Assembly (NCBI GenBank): GCA_040221415.1 | Contig: JAVKEN010000009.1 | Span: 1-64,000, forward strand | Direction of reading: 5' to 3' | DNA: 64,000 bases | Origin: JAVKEN01 sp040221415 | GTDB lineage: Bacteria > Pseudomonadota > Alphaproteobacteria > Rickettsiales > JABSSG01 | In this document: positions 1 through 8,025 of the stretch, piece by piece | How the letters are laid out: the number at the start of each line of letters is the position of its first letter | How positions within the stretch are numbered: the stretch's first letter is position 1 | The notes under the pieces: model-generated | Told to the model about the DNA's origin: nothing | What the model saw: only the letters and a program-made list of their open reading frames with translations | Databases searched by the model: none | Program-made: the position numbers and the translations under genes

Positions 1-500
1 CTCCTGCTTCAAGTAATGCACCTATAGCTTCAGCGTGACCATGACGAACTGCATAATGCAATGCTGTCATACCATTATTATTAGCTGCGTTTACATCAAC
101 ACCATCAGCTGCAAGCAATGCACCTATAGCTTCAGCGTGACCTTGACGAACTGCAATATGCAATGCTGCCCAACCATTATTATTAGCTGCGTTTACTTCT
201 GCTCCTGCTTCAAGTAATGCACCTATAGCTTCAGCGTGACCTTGACGAACTGCATAATGCAATGCTGTCATACCATTATTATCAGCTGCGTTTACTTCTG
301 CTCCTGCTTCAAGTAATGCACCCATAACTTCAACGTGACCTTGTTGCACTGCTAAATGCAACGCTGTAGCACCACCAGGATCAGCTGCGTTTACATTAAC
401 ACCATCAGCTGCAAGCAATACACGCACTAATTCAACGCTACCACAATAGGCTGCAGTATGTAATGGTGTAGCACCAACATGATCAGCCACATTTACATCT
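1..500 (-). repeat. Tandem ~99-102 bp DNA repeats coding ankyrin units
   Basis: About five units of 99 or 102 bases follow one another, beginning near 1, 102, 202, 301 and 401. The first four differ at only a few positions. The 3-base length difference comes from two versions of the repeat junction (EAGAEVN and AADGVDVN). The array continues beyond the window. Such near-identity points to recent duplication or gene conversion and makes copy number likely to vary between strains. Confidence 0.85.
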
Positions 501-907
501 GCTCCATATTTTAAAAATAATCTTACCTCTTCTAAAAAGCCTTCACTTGCTACATCAGCATCTTCAAATAACTTTACAAACACAGTCTCTTCATCATCAA
601 CCTGATTTGGGTTAGCGCCACTCTCAAATAATATTTGTACAGCTTCCTTATTATGCCACAATGCCGTAACTAGCAGAGCCCCCCCTTCTTCACGAGCATT
701 TGGATCGACTCCTGCTCCAAGTAACAAACGCAAAGCGTCAATATTATTTTCGCGGATTGCCAATCCCGCAAGAACCATTTCACCTTCCTCTATTGGGCTG
801 TGTATATCTACTCCAGACTCAATAAACTGACGAACTGCCTCATTATCTTTCCTCTTAATTGCTTCCAAAATGTTTTGTGGCCTTCCACCACCTCCACTTG
901 CACTCAT
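1..907 (-). CDS. Ankyrin-repeat protein, C-terminal part beyond the window
   Basis: The frame is open from an ATG at 907 to the window edge (302 codons, no stop), so the gene continues outside. The protein starts MSASGGGGRPQN and then runs into ankyrin repeats with the usual TALHxAVxxGH and LLxAGAxVN pattern. The last four or five repeats in view are nearly identical in DNA as well as protein. No signal peptide or membrane segment is visible. A purine-rich RBS (AGAGAGG) lies just before the start, and a consensus-like promoter lies at 951-979. Ankyrin proteins of this kind in intracellular bacteria often bind host proteins; that role is inference here. Confidence 0.9.
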   Translation of the reverse strand, partial: MSASGGGGRPQNILEAIKRKDNEAVRQFIESGVDIHSPIEEGEMVLAGLAIRENNIDALRLLLGAGVDPNAREEGGALLVTALWHNKEAVQILFESGANPNQVDDEETVFVKLFEDADVASEGFLEEVRLFLKYGADVNVADHVGATPLHTAAYCGSVELVRVLLAADGVNVNAADPGGATALHLAVQQGHVEVMGALLEAGAEVNAADNNGMTALHYAVRQGHAEAIGALLEAGAEVNAANNNGWAALHIAVRQGHAEAIGALLAADGVDVNAANNNGMTALHYAVRHGHAEAIGALLEAG

Positions 908-950
908 ATTGCCTCTCTTATAAAATCAAGTTAATTAAATTAATGAACGC

Positions 951-979
951 AGTGTAACGCAATAGTTAATAATTGTCAA
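951..979 (-). promoter_or_regulatory. Sigma70-type promoter of the partial ankyrin gene
   Basis: On the minus strand a TTGACA -35 box (974-979) is followed after exactly 17 bases by TACACT (951-956). This predicts transcription starting near 944, about 37 bases before the ATG at 907. The spacer contains the box AATAGTTAATA (961-971, plus-strand reading), which recurs upstream of two other accessory genes. Confidence 0.7.
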
Positions 980-1002
980 TACATTTGCAGCTTGTGTGAT
1001 AT

Positions 1003-1036
1003 AAAAAAACTCGCCCTATCGTTAGACAAGGCGAGT
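1003..1036 (-). terminator. Intrinsic terminator after the 222-residue ankyrin gene
   Basis: On the minus strand a hairpin with arms ACTCGCC and GGCGAGT (extended inward by five pairs including G-T wobbles, loop TAAC) is followed by a run of seven T. It sits 28 bases beyond the stop codon at 1064 and before the promoter of the next gene, so it separates the two ankyrin transcription units. Confidence 0.85.
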
Positions 1037-1063
1037 AATATTTTAAATTTATTTTATTTAGCT

Positions 1064-1732
1064 TTAGTGAGATCCATCTTCTGGATTGAATCCTTCACCA
1101 CCCATAAAATAAGCAACTGCAGATGGTATTGCAGCTCCTAAAACAGCGATTGCTGCACATTCAAGAGATACACCAGTATTTTCTTCAAAAACTCTTGCTA
1201 TAATAGCCATGTTGCCTTCTGGAGCTCTAAGAGCCTCTACTTCAGCCTCTAGCGTATTTGCTAACTCTCTGAAGTATTCCAATGGGTTTTCTTTCAAGCA
1301 ACTAGCAGTTGCGGACAAAAAGTGGCCATTGTTTGCGGCACGCGCAACATCTAACGGAGTCTGGCCTTGGTTATTTTGTAAATACATTATATCTGTCATA
1401 TGCTCTGTGAAGGCGCAAAGGGCTTTTGGATAAAAACCACTAGCAGCCATTTTATGAAATATTGTATTACCTTCTCCATCTGCTATAGTGTAGTCAGCCT
1501 CTGCGCTAAGAACCAACGTAAGGAGCACTTTAGTATTCCCATGGAATAGAGCGTGATGCAAAGGTGAAAAGCCTTCATCATCCCTAGTGTTGATAAGACC
1601 TCTTTCTTTTAGTTCCCGTATACTTTCTGTAAAATCTCTACCGTGGTGCAAAAGTGATTCGTTAAAATCTTTTAAAAATTTAGAGTCATTTTTTCTTCCG
1701 CCACCTCCGGTTGCTCTTTCGCCTGCACTCAT
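1064..1732 (-). CDS. Ankyrin-repeat protein with C-terminal hydrophobic segment (222 aa)
   Basis: Starts MSAGERATGGGGRK, a Gly-rich leader like that of the neighbouring ankyrin gene at 907. Two or three degenerate ankyrin repeats follow at about residues 50-150 (for example DEGFSPLHHALFHGN and NNQGQTPLDVARAANNGH). Near the C-terminus, residues about 193-212 form an Ala/Ile-rich hydrophobic stretch that could enter a membrane. The ATG at 1732 has AGAGAGG a few bases upstream. It ends before a clear terminator (1003-1036). It may share a transcript with the unknown gene upstream (66-base gap). A host-directed role is likely but inferred. Confidence 0.85.
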   Translation of the reverse strand: MSAGERATGGGGRKNDSKFLKDFNESLLHHGRDFTESIRELKERGLINTRDDEGFSPLHHALFHGNTKVLLTLVLSAEADYTIADGEGNTIFHKMAASGFYPKALCAFTEHMTDIMYLQNNQGQTPLDVARAANNGHFLSATASCLKENPLEYFRELANTLEAEVEALRAPEGNMAIIARVFEENTGVSLECAAIAVLGAAIPSAVAYFMGGEGFNPEDGSH

Positions 1733-1798
1733 TTGATACCTCTCTTTTTAAAATAAAATAATGCAGCTTTTTAACACAATAATTCAGTTTATTCAATT

Positions 1799-2338
1799 TT
1801 ATTCGTTACCACCACCTGCGCCATCACTAAAATCTAAACCAACAGCTCCCGCTAATGTTGCAGCAGCTGCGTCTTCGGCAGCAACTCCGGCAAGAGCAGC
1901 ATCTAGAACTCTTGGCGCCATAAATTCTGCTGCCCCCTCTTCACTGGCTCTTACTTCTCTGACACCCACTACTAACAAATGAACATGCTCTACCGGAGGT
2001 GAAATAAATTCATTAACCAGATTATCTACAGCTTCGTGAATTGTTGGTACATTTCCTAAATCTTCTAATCTAATCATCTGGTTAAAAAACTCCCTCACAG
2101 AGTCGTCTGGGAAGCCTTCTTCAGCACGATGCCTTTGCAGAATAGTCAAAATATGCGCTAGCGTATCTGCAGTAAAGTTAACGTAAACATCACAATCTTC
2201 TTCAGTCAGGCTGCGCTCGATTGCTGCAATGCCCTGCTGATAACCACGCATTGTTGCAGCTTCATGCGGCGCTAATAATCCTGAAGTTTTTTCGTACACC
2301 CCCTCAAGCAAGCGGGCGATTTCTTTTGATAGGCTCAT
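1799..2338 (-). CDS. Unknown protein, 179 aa
   Basis: I do not recognise this protein. The first two thirds are probably helical and acidic (MSLSKEIARLLEGVYEKTSG onward), with no cysteine cluster or catalytic signature. The C-terminal 50 residues are Ala/Gly-rich and end DGAGGGNE. There is no signal peptide. The ATG at 2338 is supported by a good promoter at 2363-2391 and by its position upstream of the ankyrin gene at 1732, with which it may be co-transcribed. Codon use looks like that of the neighbours. It may be another accessory, host-related protein, but nothing in the sequence proves this. Confidence 0.7.
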   Translation of the reverse strand: MSLSKEIARLLEGVYEKTSGLLAPHEAATMRGYQQGIAAIERSLTEEDCDVYVNFTADTLAHILTILQRHRAEEGFPDDSVREFFNQMIRLEDLGNVPTIHEAVDNLVNEFISPPVEHVHLLVVGVREVRASEEGAAEFMAPRVLDAALAGVAAEDAAAATLAGAVGLDFSDGAGGGNE

Positions 2339-2362
2339 ATCATTCTCTAAAAAATTTTGGCC

Positions 2363-2391
2363 ATTGTAGTAAAAATCGTATACATTGTCAG
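2363..2391 (-). promoter_or_regulatory. Promoter of the 179-residue unknown gene
   Basis: On the minus strand CTGACA (2386-2391) is followed after 17 bases by TACAAT (2363-2368). Each differs at one position from TTGACA or TATAAT. The predicted start of transcription is about 20 bases upstream of the ATG at 2338. The element also lies in the leader of the divergent thiD gene. Confidence 0.6.
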
Positions 2392-2419
2392 CAAATTAAA
2401 GATGGAAGCCAAATTGCAG

Positions 2420-3217
2420 ATGAAAAAATACGACCCTATTTTAACTATTGCGGGATGCGACCCTTCAGGTGGAGCAGGTATTATCGCCGATCTTAAAACT
2501 ATTGCGACATTGAAAGAATATGGCATGGGAGTGCTGACTATTTTAACTGCGCAGAATACTCTTGGGGTTAAAAATGCTCAGCCAGTTTCGGTTGATTTCA
2601 TCAATGAGCAGCTTGATGCGGTGCTGTCTGATGTTATGCCAAGCGCAATCAAAATTGGCATGTTGCGTACTCAGGAAATTATTGCGTCTGTATTCAAGAA
2701 GCTGCAAGAATATAAAGTAAAAAATATCATTCTCGATCCGGTAATGGTTTGTTCGGCACGCCGAGTTTTGCTTGACGAAGCAGCAATCGAAGAGATGAAA
2801 AATTCTATGCACTTAGCTGATCTGGTAACCCCTAATTTGCCTGAAGCCGAGATTTTATCCGGAGTTAGTTCATCTAAAGAAGAAATGGCCGAGAAGATTT
2901 TAGCGCTTGGAGCAAAAAATGTGCTGATTAAAGGTGGGCGTGATGAAGGAGAATTCTGCGAAGATTTACTGATTTATAATGGCCAGAAAATCATCAATAA
3001 AAATAAAAAAATTGATACTAAAAATATTCATGGAACTGGCTGTACTCTATCGGCGGCGATTGCAACTTATGTCGGTAAGGGCCTGGATATTCCTGAAGCT
3101 TACAAAGCAGCAAGAGTCTATGTGCAAAAGGCTATTGAATCAGGTGCAGAATATCAACTTGGTAAAGGCCGCGGCCCAGTGAACCACTGCGTGGAAGCAG
3201 AACCAGGAATAAAATAA
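2420..3217 (+). CDS. thiD: Hydroxymethylpyrimidine (phosphate) kinase ThiD
   Basis: Ribokinase-fold enzyme that phosphorylates HMP and HMP-P in thiamine pyrophosphate synthesis. The N-terminus reads LTIAGCDPSGGAGI (family form AGSDPSGGAG), followed by LTAQNTLGV (pyrimidine site), TPNLPEAE, VLIKGG and the ATP/anion-hole motif HGTGCTLSAA near residue 210. The start at 2420 gives 265 residues, matching the usual length of about 266. An in-frame ATG at 2402 (271 residues) is possible, and an upstream TTG at 2357 is unlikely. No other thiamine gene is nearby and I see no TPP riboswitch in the leader, so it probably serves salvage. Confidence 0.93.
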   Translation: MKKYDPILTIAGCDPSGGAGIIADLKTIATLKEYGMGVLTILTAQNTLGVKNAQPVSVDFINEQLDAVLSDVMPSAIKIGMLRTQEIIASVFKKLQEYKVKNIILDPVMVCSARRVLLDEAAIEEMKNSMHLADLVTPNLPEAEILSGVSSSKEEMAEKILALGAKNVLIKGGRDEGEFCEDLLIYNGQKIINKNKKIDTKNIHGTGCTLSAAIATYVGKGLDIPEAYKAARVYVQKAIESGAEYQLGKGRGPVNHCVEAEPGIK

Positions 3218-3276
3218 GCTTGTTGTTTTGCTAATATTGTGCTATCAATCTAGCGCTTAAATATTGTAGGAGAGCA

Positions 3277-4467
3277 ATGTCAGGTTTAAGCACCCCCAAT
3301 TTAAAACATACAAACCAAGCACCATGCGTTTTGCTTATTGAAGCAAGTAGCAGTAAAACTGTATTCTTTTCCTATAGAGCTTCACATGTTGATGGCTCGG
3401 TTTTTCTGACTAGAAATCTCATAGATGGTCAAACTAAATTTGTTTTAAAGGGTGAAAAAATTGACGAATATGCCAGAGGAATTGACGGCAAATCAGCTGA
3501 TGGCTATTACCAAAATTTTGAACATCCTGTAATCATTGAACATATGCAAAGCCAAGATTGCCCCTCATTTAAATTAGGCGTTCTAGCAACTGGTGGAATG
3601 CGTGACCGAGTGGCAAATAATATTGCAGAAAACTTTTATGATGAACTGCAAAATTTATTTAATGCTAATCAATATATATTCCCCAAAGAAGTAGAGTTAG
3701 TTGCACTTAAAACTATTTCTATGCTAGATGAAGCCAGGTTCGCTTGGAAAACAATAAAAGCCGAAAACAATGTTGATAACCATGCGGTAATTGATCTAGG
3801 CGGAGCTTCAATGCAATTTGCTAATGGTAGCTTGGCCGATAGCTGGCCGCTGGGAAAACAAGCTTCAGCTGGAAATTTAGGTGATGATATTGATATTTGC
3901 TATAATGATAAAAGCAGCGATCACGGGGAAATTATTTATGACGGACAGCAGTGTCGAGCAACAATTAGCGAATTTCTGGATCAACACCAACTGACTGAGT
4001 TGGATCATGGTCAGTATGATAAATTTTATGTCATCTCGACCTATTATTTATATTTTAATGACATTTGCGGAACTTACCTTCCAGAAGCTGAAAGTAATAA
4101 ATTCTCTATTGATCCTGTTACACTAGAACGAATGCAAAATTTCTGTGAGATCAGAACATCTGATAGCACATCTCTAGTCGTGGATGTACAAGATTATCAA
4201 ACTATCACCGATGGGGTCTGCGCATATTGGGGGGAAGACTGGGACCCAGACCACCCCAAATATCACTTTGCAAGATATAGCTGTTTTGCTGGGAATTATA
4301 TGTATGAGTTGCTTAAGTCTTTTGGCCTTAATGACGAAGATGATATTCATGTTAATCAGGCAGATTGGGATTTGGAAGCAGCTTATTATTTATTTAGCCT
4401 TTCTCCTTATTCTGCAGGTGATTTTGTTTGCACACAGCCTGAGTTTGGCTACGGAACCTTACTTTAA
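3277..4467 (+). CDS. GDA1/CD39-family nucleoside phosphatase (apyrase-like), 396 aa
   Basis: Resembles NTPDases, which hydrolyse NTP or NDP to NMP. The apyrase conserved regions are recognisable in order: ACR1 as IEASSSKT (21-28), ACR2 as ATGGMRDR (104-111), ACR3 around DEARFAW (151-157, with the likely catalytic Glu152), ACR4 as DLGGASMQF (173-181), and the C-terminal CFAGNY and DWDLEAA segments. ACR1 is unusual, with Glu in place of the usual Asp of DxGSS. No N-terminal signal peptide is visible, so if exported it would need a secretion system that does not cleave one. A strong RBS (TAGGAGAG) precedes the ATG. It stands alone after thiD. Activity is inferred. Confidence 0.8.
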   Translation: MSGLSTPNLKHTNQAPCVLLIEASSSKTVFFSYRASHVDGSVFLTRNLIDGQTKFVLKGEKIDEYARGIDGKSADGYYQNFEHPVIIEHMQSQDCPSFKLGVLATGGMRDRVANNIAENFYDELQNLFNANQYIFPKEVELVALKTISMLDEARFAWKTIKAENNVDNHAVIDLGGASMQFANGSLADSWPLGKQASAGNLGDDIDICYNDKSSDHGEIIYDGQQCRATISEFLDQHQLTELDHGQYDKFYVISTYYLYFNDICGTYLPEAESNKFSIDPVTLERMQNFCEIRTSDSTSLVVDVQDYQTITDGVCAYWGEDWDPDHPKYHFARYSCFAGNYMYELLKSFGLNDEDDIHVNQADWDLEAAYYLFSLSPYSAGDFVCTQPEFGYGTLL

Positions 4468-4585
4468 TTACTTCTATTTTTGGGGGTATTAACCTCTGAT
4501 ATTTGGCCTACAATATCACTATCTAGAGAGGAAGAGGAAATGAAAAGGGATGGGATTTATATTAAATACGGAAATTGCTAGAAAT

Positions 4586-4987
4586 TCAAAACCCAGCTTT
4601 GATCCTGTCAGTTAAAGCCTGATAATCTCCGAAAGGTTTGCTGGCAAATTCGCGGCGGGCCCAGTCGAATAAAATGGGTCCGTTGATGCCATCGGAATTA
4701 TGGGCTTTTTTATAGAGATCGCCAAGTTCTTTGGTGCGAGGGAAAATGTGGAAATGCAAATGTGAATCTAACTCGCAGAAGGCCAAAGTGTAGATTCTTT
4801 CTGGCTTGATGATTTGTCGTAGCACTTTGTCACAGCGCGAAACTAATTCAGTGAATTTTGCTTGCTCTGCTGAAGTTAGTTCGGAAAAAGATTCAATTTT
4901 CCTTTTTGGCCGTATAACTAAATAGCCAGGAATTTTGGCATCTTCTGAAAAAATAACTGTGAATAATTCATCTGCGTATAGCGTCAT
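4586..4987 (-). CDS. HIT-family nucleotide-binding protein, 133 aa
   Basis: Carries the histidine triad in SHLHFHIFPR (His-x-His-x-His-hydrophobic-hydrophobic) at about residues 79-83, in a protein of typical HIT length. HIT proteins hydrolyse or transfer nucleotide-linked substrates, and the substrate cannot be told here. The ATG at 4987 overlaps the stop of the upstream ABC transporter by one base (TAATG), so translation is probably coupled. The FDWARREFASKPFGDY tail is specific to this sequence and I cannot assign it. Confidence 0.85.
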   Translation of the reverse strand: MTLYADELFTVIFSEDAKIPGYLVIRPKRKIESFSELTSAEQAKFTELVSRCDKVLRQIIKPERIYTLAFCELDSHLHFHIFPRTKELGDLYKKAHNSDGINGPILFDWARREFASKPFGDYQALTDRIKAGF

Positions 4988-6669
4988 TACATCTCCATTT
5001 TTTTATTAAAGAATTTGGTAAATTTATCCGAATGACTAACGCAGATCATGATTTTATTTTTGAACTTTGCAAACAACTCTTTGAAAGCAGTTTGCTCGGA
5101 CTGTTTATCTAGTGACGTTGTTGGCTCATCAAGAATAATTACATCTGGATTATTAATCAAAGCACGGATAATTGCCACCCTTTGCTGTTCACCAAGCGAA
5201 AGGACATTTGTCCAATCTGTATGCTTGTTCATCGATTTGATCAGATGCGATAGATTGAATTTCTTCATGTATGATTCAATCTCTTTTCTGACCACGCTTG
5301 AAGGGTCATGATGCGGATAGTAAATAACATTTTCTAAACTATCTATTGGCATATATGGCCGCTGCGGAATGAACATGGTTTTTTTATCTTTGGGAAGATT
5401 AATCTCCCCCGATCCATGTAGCCAAACGCCTTTAAGAGAGCGAATGATTGTGCTTTTTCCTGAACCGCTTGGCCCTTGGATAAGAAGCGCATCTTTTGGT
5501 TTTAAATTAACGGCAATATTTTTCTTTAGCAGCTCGCCATCTGGCTTGTTGATTGACAGGTTTTTGATGTTTAACTCATCTGGCTTTGCCGAAATTTTGA
5601 TTTTGCTGTTTCTAACATCTGCATTTGATTCTTCGATATTATAACGTAATTCAGCAAGACGGATAATTGTTGCTCGTAATGCCGCCAAAGTTGTAAAGTT
5701 ATCAACGATAATTGAAAATGAATTTTTAACATGACCAAAAGCACTGACTATTTGCATCACATTACCAAGAGTGACTGCACCTGCGAAATACATTGGCGAA
5801 GAGACTAGCAAAGGGAATAGTGTAGCGAGGTTAAGATGTAAAATTTCAACAGTATTAATGTAAATATTTCTTTTAATAATTCCATAGAAATTATGCCTGA
5901 TGTCAGAGAATTTACTTAGTAGATTTTTCTTTTCGGTAAAAACGCCGTCATAAAGAGCAATTTCTTCACGACGTTCTTGCAGGCGTATCAAGCTTGACCT
6001 GAAATTAGCTTCATATCTTTCGCGCATGAAATCTAATTTAACAAGTGGACGACCCACCAGAATCATAATTCCACTGCCAATCGCAGCGTAAAGAAGCGCA
6101 GCCCAAATTAGATAACCCGGTATTTTTAAATCTAGACCAAAAAATGTGAAATTAATTATTGAGGATAGACTCCATAGTATAACTCCAAAAGTTATAACAT
6201 TAACTATTTCAGTAATGAAGGTTATGAATAAAGATAGCATTCCTGAAGTCAGTGAGTTTAGATCCTGACTTATTCGCTGATCCGGGTTATCAACATGAGA
6301 TCTTGAATTCATTACATGGTAGTAAGTGTCATTATGAGTCCATTTTTTGAGATAACTTTTTGTATACCATTGGCGCCATTGAAAGCTTAAAAATGACTCT
6401 GCCACTTTTTTAGAAACAACAATGAAAATAAAATATCCAAGCAGAGGAAAATACTTGATTACCTGCGCTATAAAGTTTGAATAATTCTTGTTTTGCAGTG
6501 CATCGTAAATATCGCGATTCCAGTAATTCATTTGCACTGAGATGTAGATGAAGCCAAAATTTAAAGCCAAACAGAGAAGCAAAAATAGCAAAGCTTTTTT
6601 CCACTGATCTGAAACCCAAAATGGTTTGATTAATTGGTAAGATTCTTTGAAAAATTCACGATGTCTCAT
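4987..6669 (-). CDS. ABC transporter, fused permease and ATPase (YddA/BacA-like), 560 aa
   Basis: Half-transporter with an N-terminal membrane domain (about residues 1-340, five or six helices) and a C-terminal nucleotide-binding domain. The membrane part shows the family pattern NYWNRDIYDALQ, QWRQWYTKSYL and DNPDQRI of the ABC_membrane_2/SbmA-BacA group, linked in other bacteria to export or uptake of peptides, vitamin B12 or fatty acyl-CoA. The ATPase has Walker A GPSGSGKS (~399-406), signature LSLGEQQ (~488) and Walker B VIILDEPT (~507), so it looks active. It is followed by a coupled HIT gene. The substrate is unknown. Confidence 0.88.
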   Translation of the reverse strand: MRHREFFKESYQLIKPFWVSDQWKKALLFLLLCLALNFGFIYISVQMNYWNRDIYDALQNKNYSNFIAQVIKYFPLLGYFIFIVVSKKVAESFLSFQWRQWYTKSYLKKWTHNDTYYHVMNSRSHVDNPDQRISQDLNSLTSGMLSLFITFITEIVNVITFGVILWSLSSIINFTFFGLDLKIPGYLIWAALLYAAIGSGIMILVGRPLVKLDFMRERYEANFRSSLIRLQERREEIALYDGVFTEKKNLLSKFSDIRHNFYGIIKRNIYINTVEILHLNLATLFPLLVSSPMYFAGAVTLGNVMQIVSAFGHVKNSFSIIVDNFTTLAALRATIIRLAELRYNIEESNADVRNSKIKISAKPDELNIKNLSINKPDGELLKKNIAVNLKPKDALLIQGPSGSGKSTIIRSLKGVWLHGSGEINLPKDKKTMFIPQRPYMPIDSLENVIYYPHHDPSSVVRKEIESYMKKFNLSHLIKSMNKHTDWTNVLSLGEQQRVAIIRALINNPDVIILDEPTTSLDKQSEQTAFKELFAKFKNKIMICVSHSDKFTKFFNKKMEM

Positions 6670-6701
6670 TTGTTCTGATTTTTGATTTTCGAATAATTTA
6701 T

Positions 6702-6729
6702 TTGATTTTCAGCCGTATAGCAATATAGT
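6702..6729 (+). promoter_or_regulatory. Candidate promoter for the 78-residue gene and hemB
   Basis: TTGATT (6702-6707), a 16-base spacer and TATAGT (6724-6729) lie about 33 bases before the ATG at 6762, in the gap between divergent genes. Matches are 4/6 and 5/6, so chance occurrence in AT-rich DNA is possible. Confidence 0.45.
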
Positions 6730-6761
6730 TTATTAATGAAAAATTAATGAAGAGTTGAGTT

Positions 6762-6998
6762 ATGTCGAGTGGAGATAAAAAAGGTAAAGTTGAAACAAAA
6801 GAACCCAAAGGTTTGGGATTAGATAAGCCATGTAAGATTGTTTTTAATGCAGGAAATGTATTTAAAACCTGGGATAACGGAGCGGTTGTCTCTGGTGGAG
6901 TTCTGGAGTTTAGACATTGCGATGAACATGAAAAAGCAACTATAATGGGCACTAAAGGATTTGCAATGTCATCATTATTTGGACCGGAGCATGATTAA
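6762..6998 (+). CDS. Unknown small protein, 78 aa
   Basis: I do not recognise it. It begins with a charged Lys-rich segment (MSSGDKKGKVETKEPKG) and then a short, probably beta-rich part (CKIVFNAGNVF, NGAVVSGGVLEF). There are two cysteines and no signal or membrane segment. It is supported as a gene by a candidate promoter at 6702-6729 and by its 3' end, which overlaps the start of hemB by eight bases with hemB's RBS (GGAG) inside it, as expected for a translated leading gene of an operon. Confidence 0.6.
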   Translation: MSSGDKKGKVETKEPKGLGLDKPCKIVFNAGNVFKTWDNGAVVSGGVLEFRHCDEHEKATIMGTKGFAMSSLFGPEHD

Positions 6999-7965
6999 TA
7001 GACCACGAAGATTAAGAGCGAATCAAACTATTAGAAGCTTAGTGCATGAGACTAGGCTGAGTGTGGATGATTTGATTCACCCTATTTTCGTCAAGGAAGG
7101 TAGTAATTCGAAGACGGCTATTTCTTCGATGGAAGGTCATTATCAATTAAGCCTGAATGATCTGGATAAAGAAATTATTGAGATTCAAAAACTTGGAATT
7201 AAGGCAGTTTTGCTTTTTGGGATTCTAAGTCATAAAGATGCGGAAGGCAAGGCTTCGACTAAACATAGCAATGTGGTGTATCAGGCGATTAAGCAAATTA
7301 AGGAGCGTGCACCCGAGATGGTGGTGATTGCTGATGTTTGTTTGTGTGAATACACCGACCACGGCCATTGCGGCAAGTTGAATAAAGAAAAAAGCGATGT
7401 TGATAATGATTCAACAATTGAGATTCTTGCTGATCAGGCAGCGAGTTTTGCTGAGGCTGGGGCTGATATTGTTGCACCAAGTGCGATGATGGATGGCATG
7501 GTTGGAGCAATTCGCGATAAGCTTGATAGCAAAGGTTTTAAGAATTGCTGCATTATGAGCTATTCAGTGAAATATGCTTCGAATATGTATGGACCGTTCA
7601 GGGAAGCAGCAGAAGGTGCGCCAAAATTTGGTGATCGCAAAACCTATCAGATGGATTATGCGAATTCGAATGAGGCGCTAAAAGAAGCTGCACTGGATGT
7701 TGATGAAGGAGCAGATTTTTTAATGGTAAAACCAGCGCATACATATCTAGATATTATTTATAAAATAAAACAAAATTTCCCCGAAATGCCACTTGCTGCT
7801 TATCATACTAGCGGCGAGTTCGCGATGATTAAAGCTTCAGCAAAAAGCGGGATGGTCAATGAGTTTGAGGCAGTTCTGGAAGTGACTACGGCGATTAAAC
7901 GCGCGGGGGCGAATCTGATTATTTCTTACTTCGCTAAAGATCTGGCGAAACATCTTAGAAAATAA
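6991..7965 (+). CDS. hemB: Porphobilinogen synthase (delta-aminolevulinate dehydratase)
   Basis: Condenses two 5-aminolevulinate molecules to porphobilinogen in haem synthesis. The 324-residue product has the two Schiff-base lysines in SYSVKYAS (Lys194) and MVKPAHTY (Lys247), and the metal-site segment VCLCEYTDHGHCG. The start chosen is the ATG at 6991 with GGAG eight to ten bases upstream (MINRPRRLR, a typical HemB N-terminus). A longer frame from a TTG at 6961 is not supported. It overlaps the preceding small gene. Haem synthesis is commonly kept in Rickettsiales. Confidence 0.96.
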   Translation: MINRPRRLRANQTIRSLVHETRLSVDDLIHPIFVKEGSNSKTAISSMEGHYQLSLNDLDKEIIEIQKLGIKAVLLFGILSHKDAEGKASTKHSNVVYQAIKQIKERAPEMVVIADVCLCEYTDHGHCGKLNKEKSDVDNDSTIEILADQAASFAEAGADIVAPSAMMDGMVGAIRDKLDSKGFKNCCIMSYSVKYASNMYGPFREAAEGAPKFGDRKTYQMDYANSNEALKEAALDVDEGADFLMVKPAHTYLDIIYKIKQNFPEMPLAAYHTSGEFAMIKASAKSGMVNEFEAVLEVTTAIKRAGANLIISYFAKDLAKHLRK

Positions 7966-7968
7966 ATC

Positions 7969-7997
7969 TTTAAAATTTGGTAATATTAGCTTATAAA
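7969..7997 (+). promoter_or_regulatory. Weak candidate promoter before the His-rich gene
   Basis: TTTAAA (7969-7974), 17 bases, TATAAA (7992-7997), about 28 bases upstream of the ATG at 8026. The -10 matches 5/6 and the -35 only 4/6 in very AT-rich DNA, so this is tentative. Confidence 0.35.
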
Positions 7998-8025
7998 AGC
8001 AACAAAATTTAAGGAGTTTAAGTCT

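Noticed and set aside
1..500. Regular repeats of about 100 bases that could suggest a CRISPR or satellite array
   Set aside because: The repeats are contiguous, without unique spacers, and translate in one open frame as ankyrin units.
2339..2419. Possible TPP riboswitch before thiD
   Set aside because: The leader is too short and lacks the conserved CTGAGA-type core.
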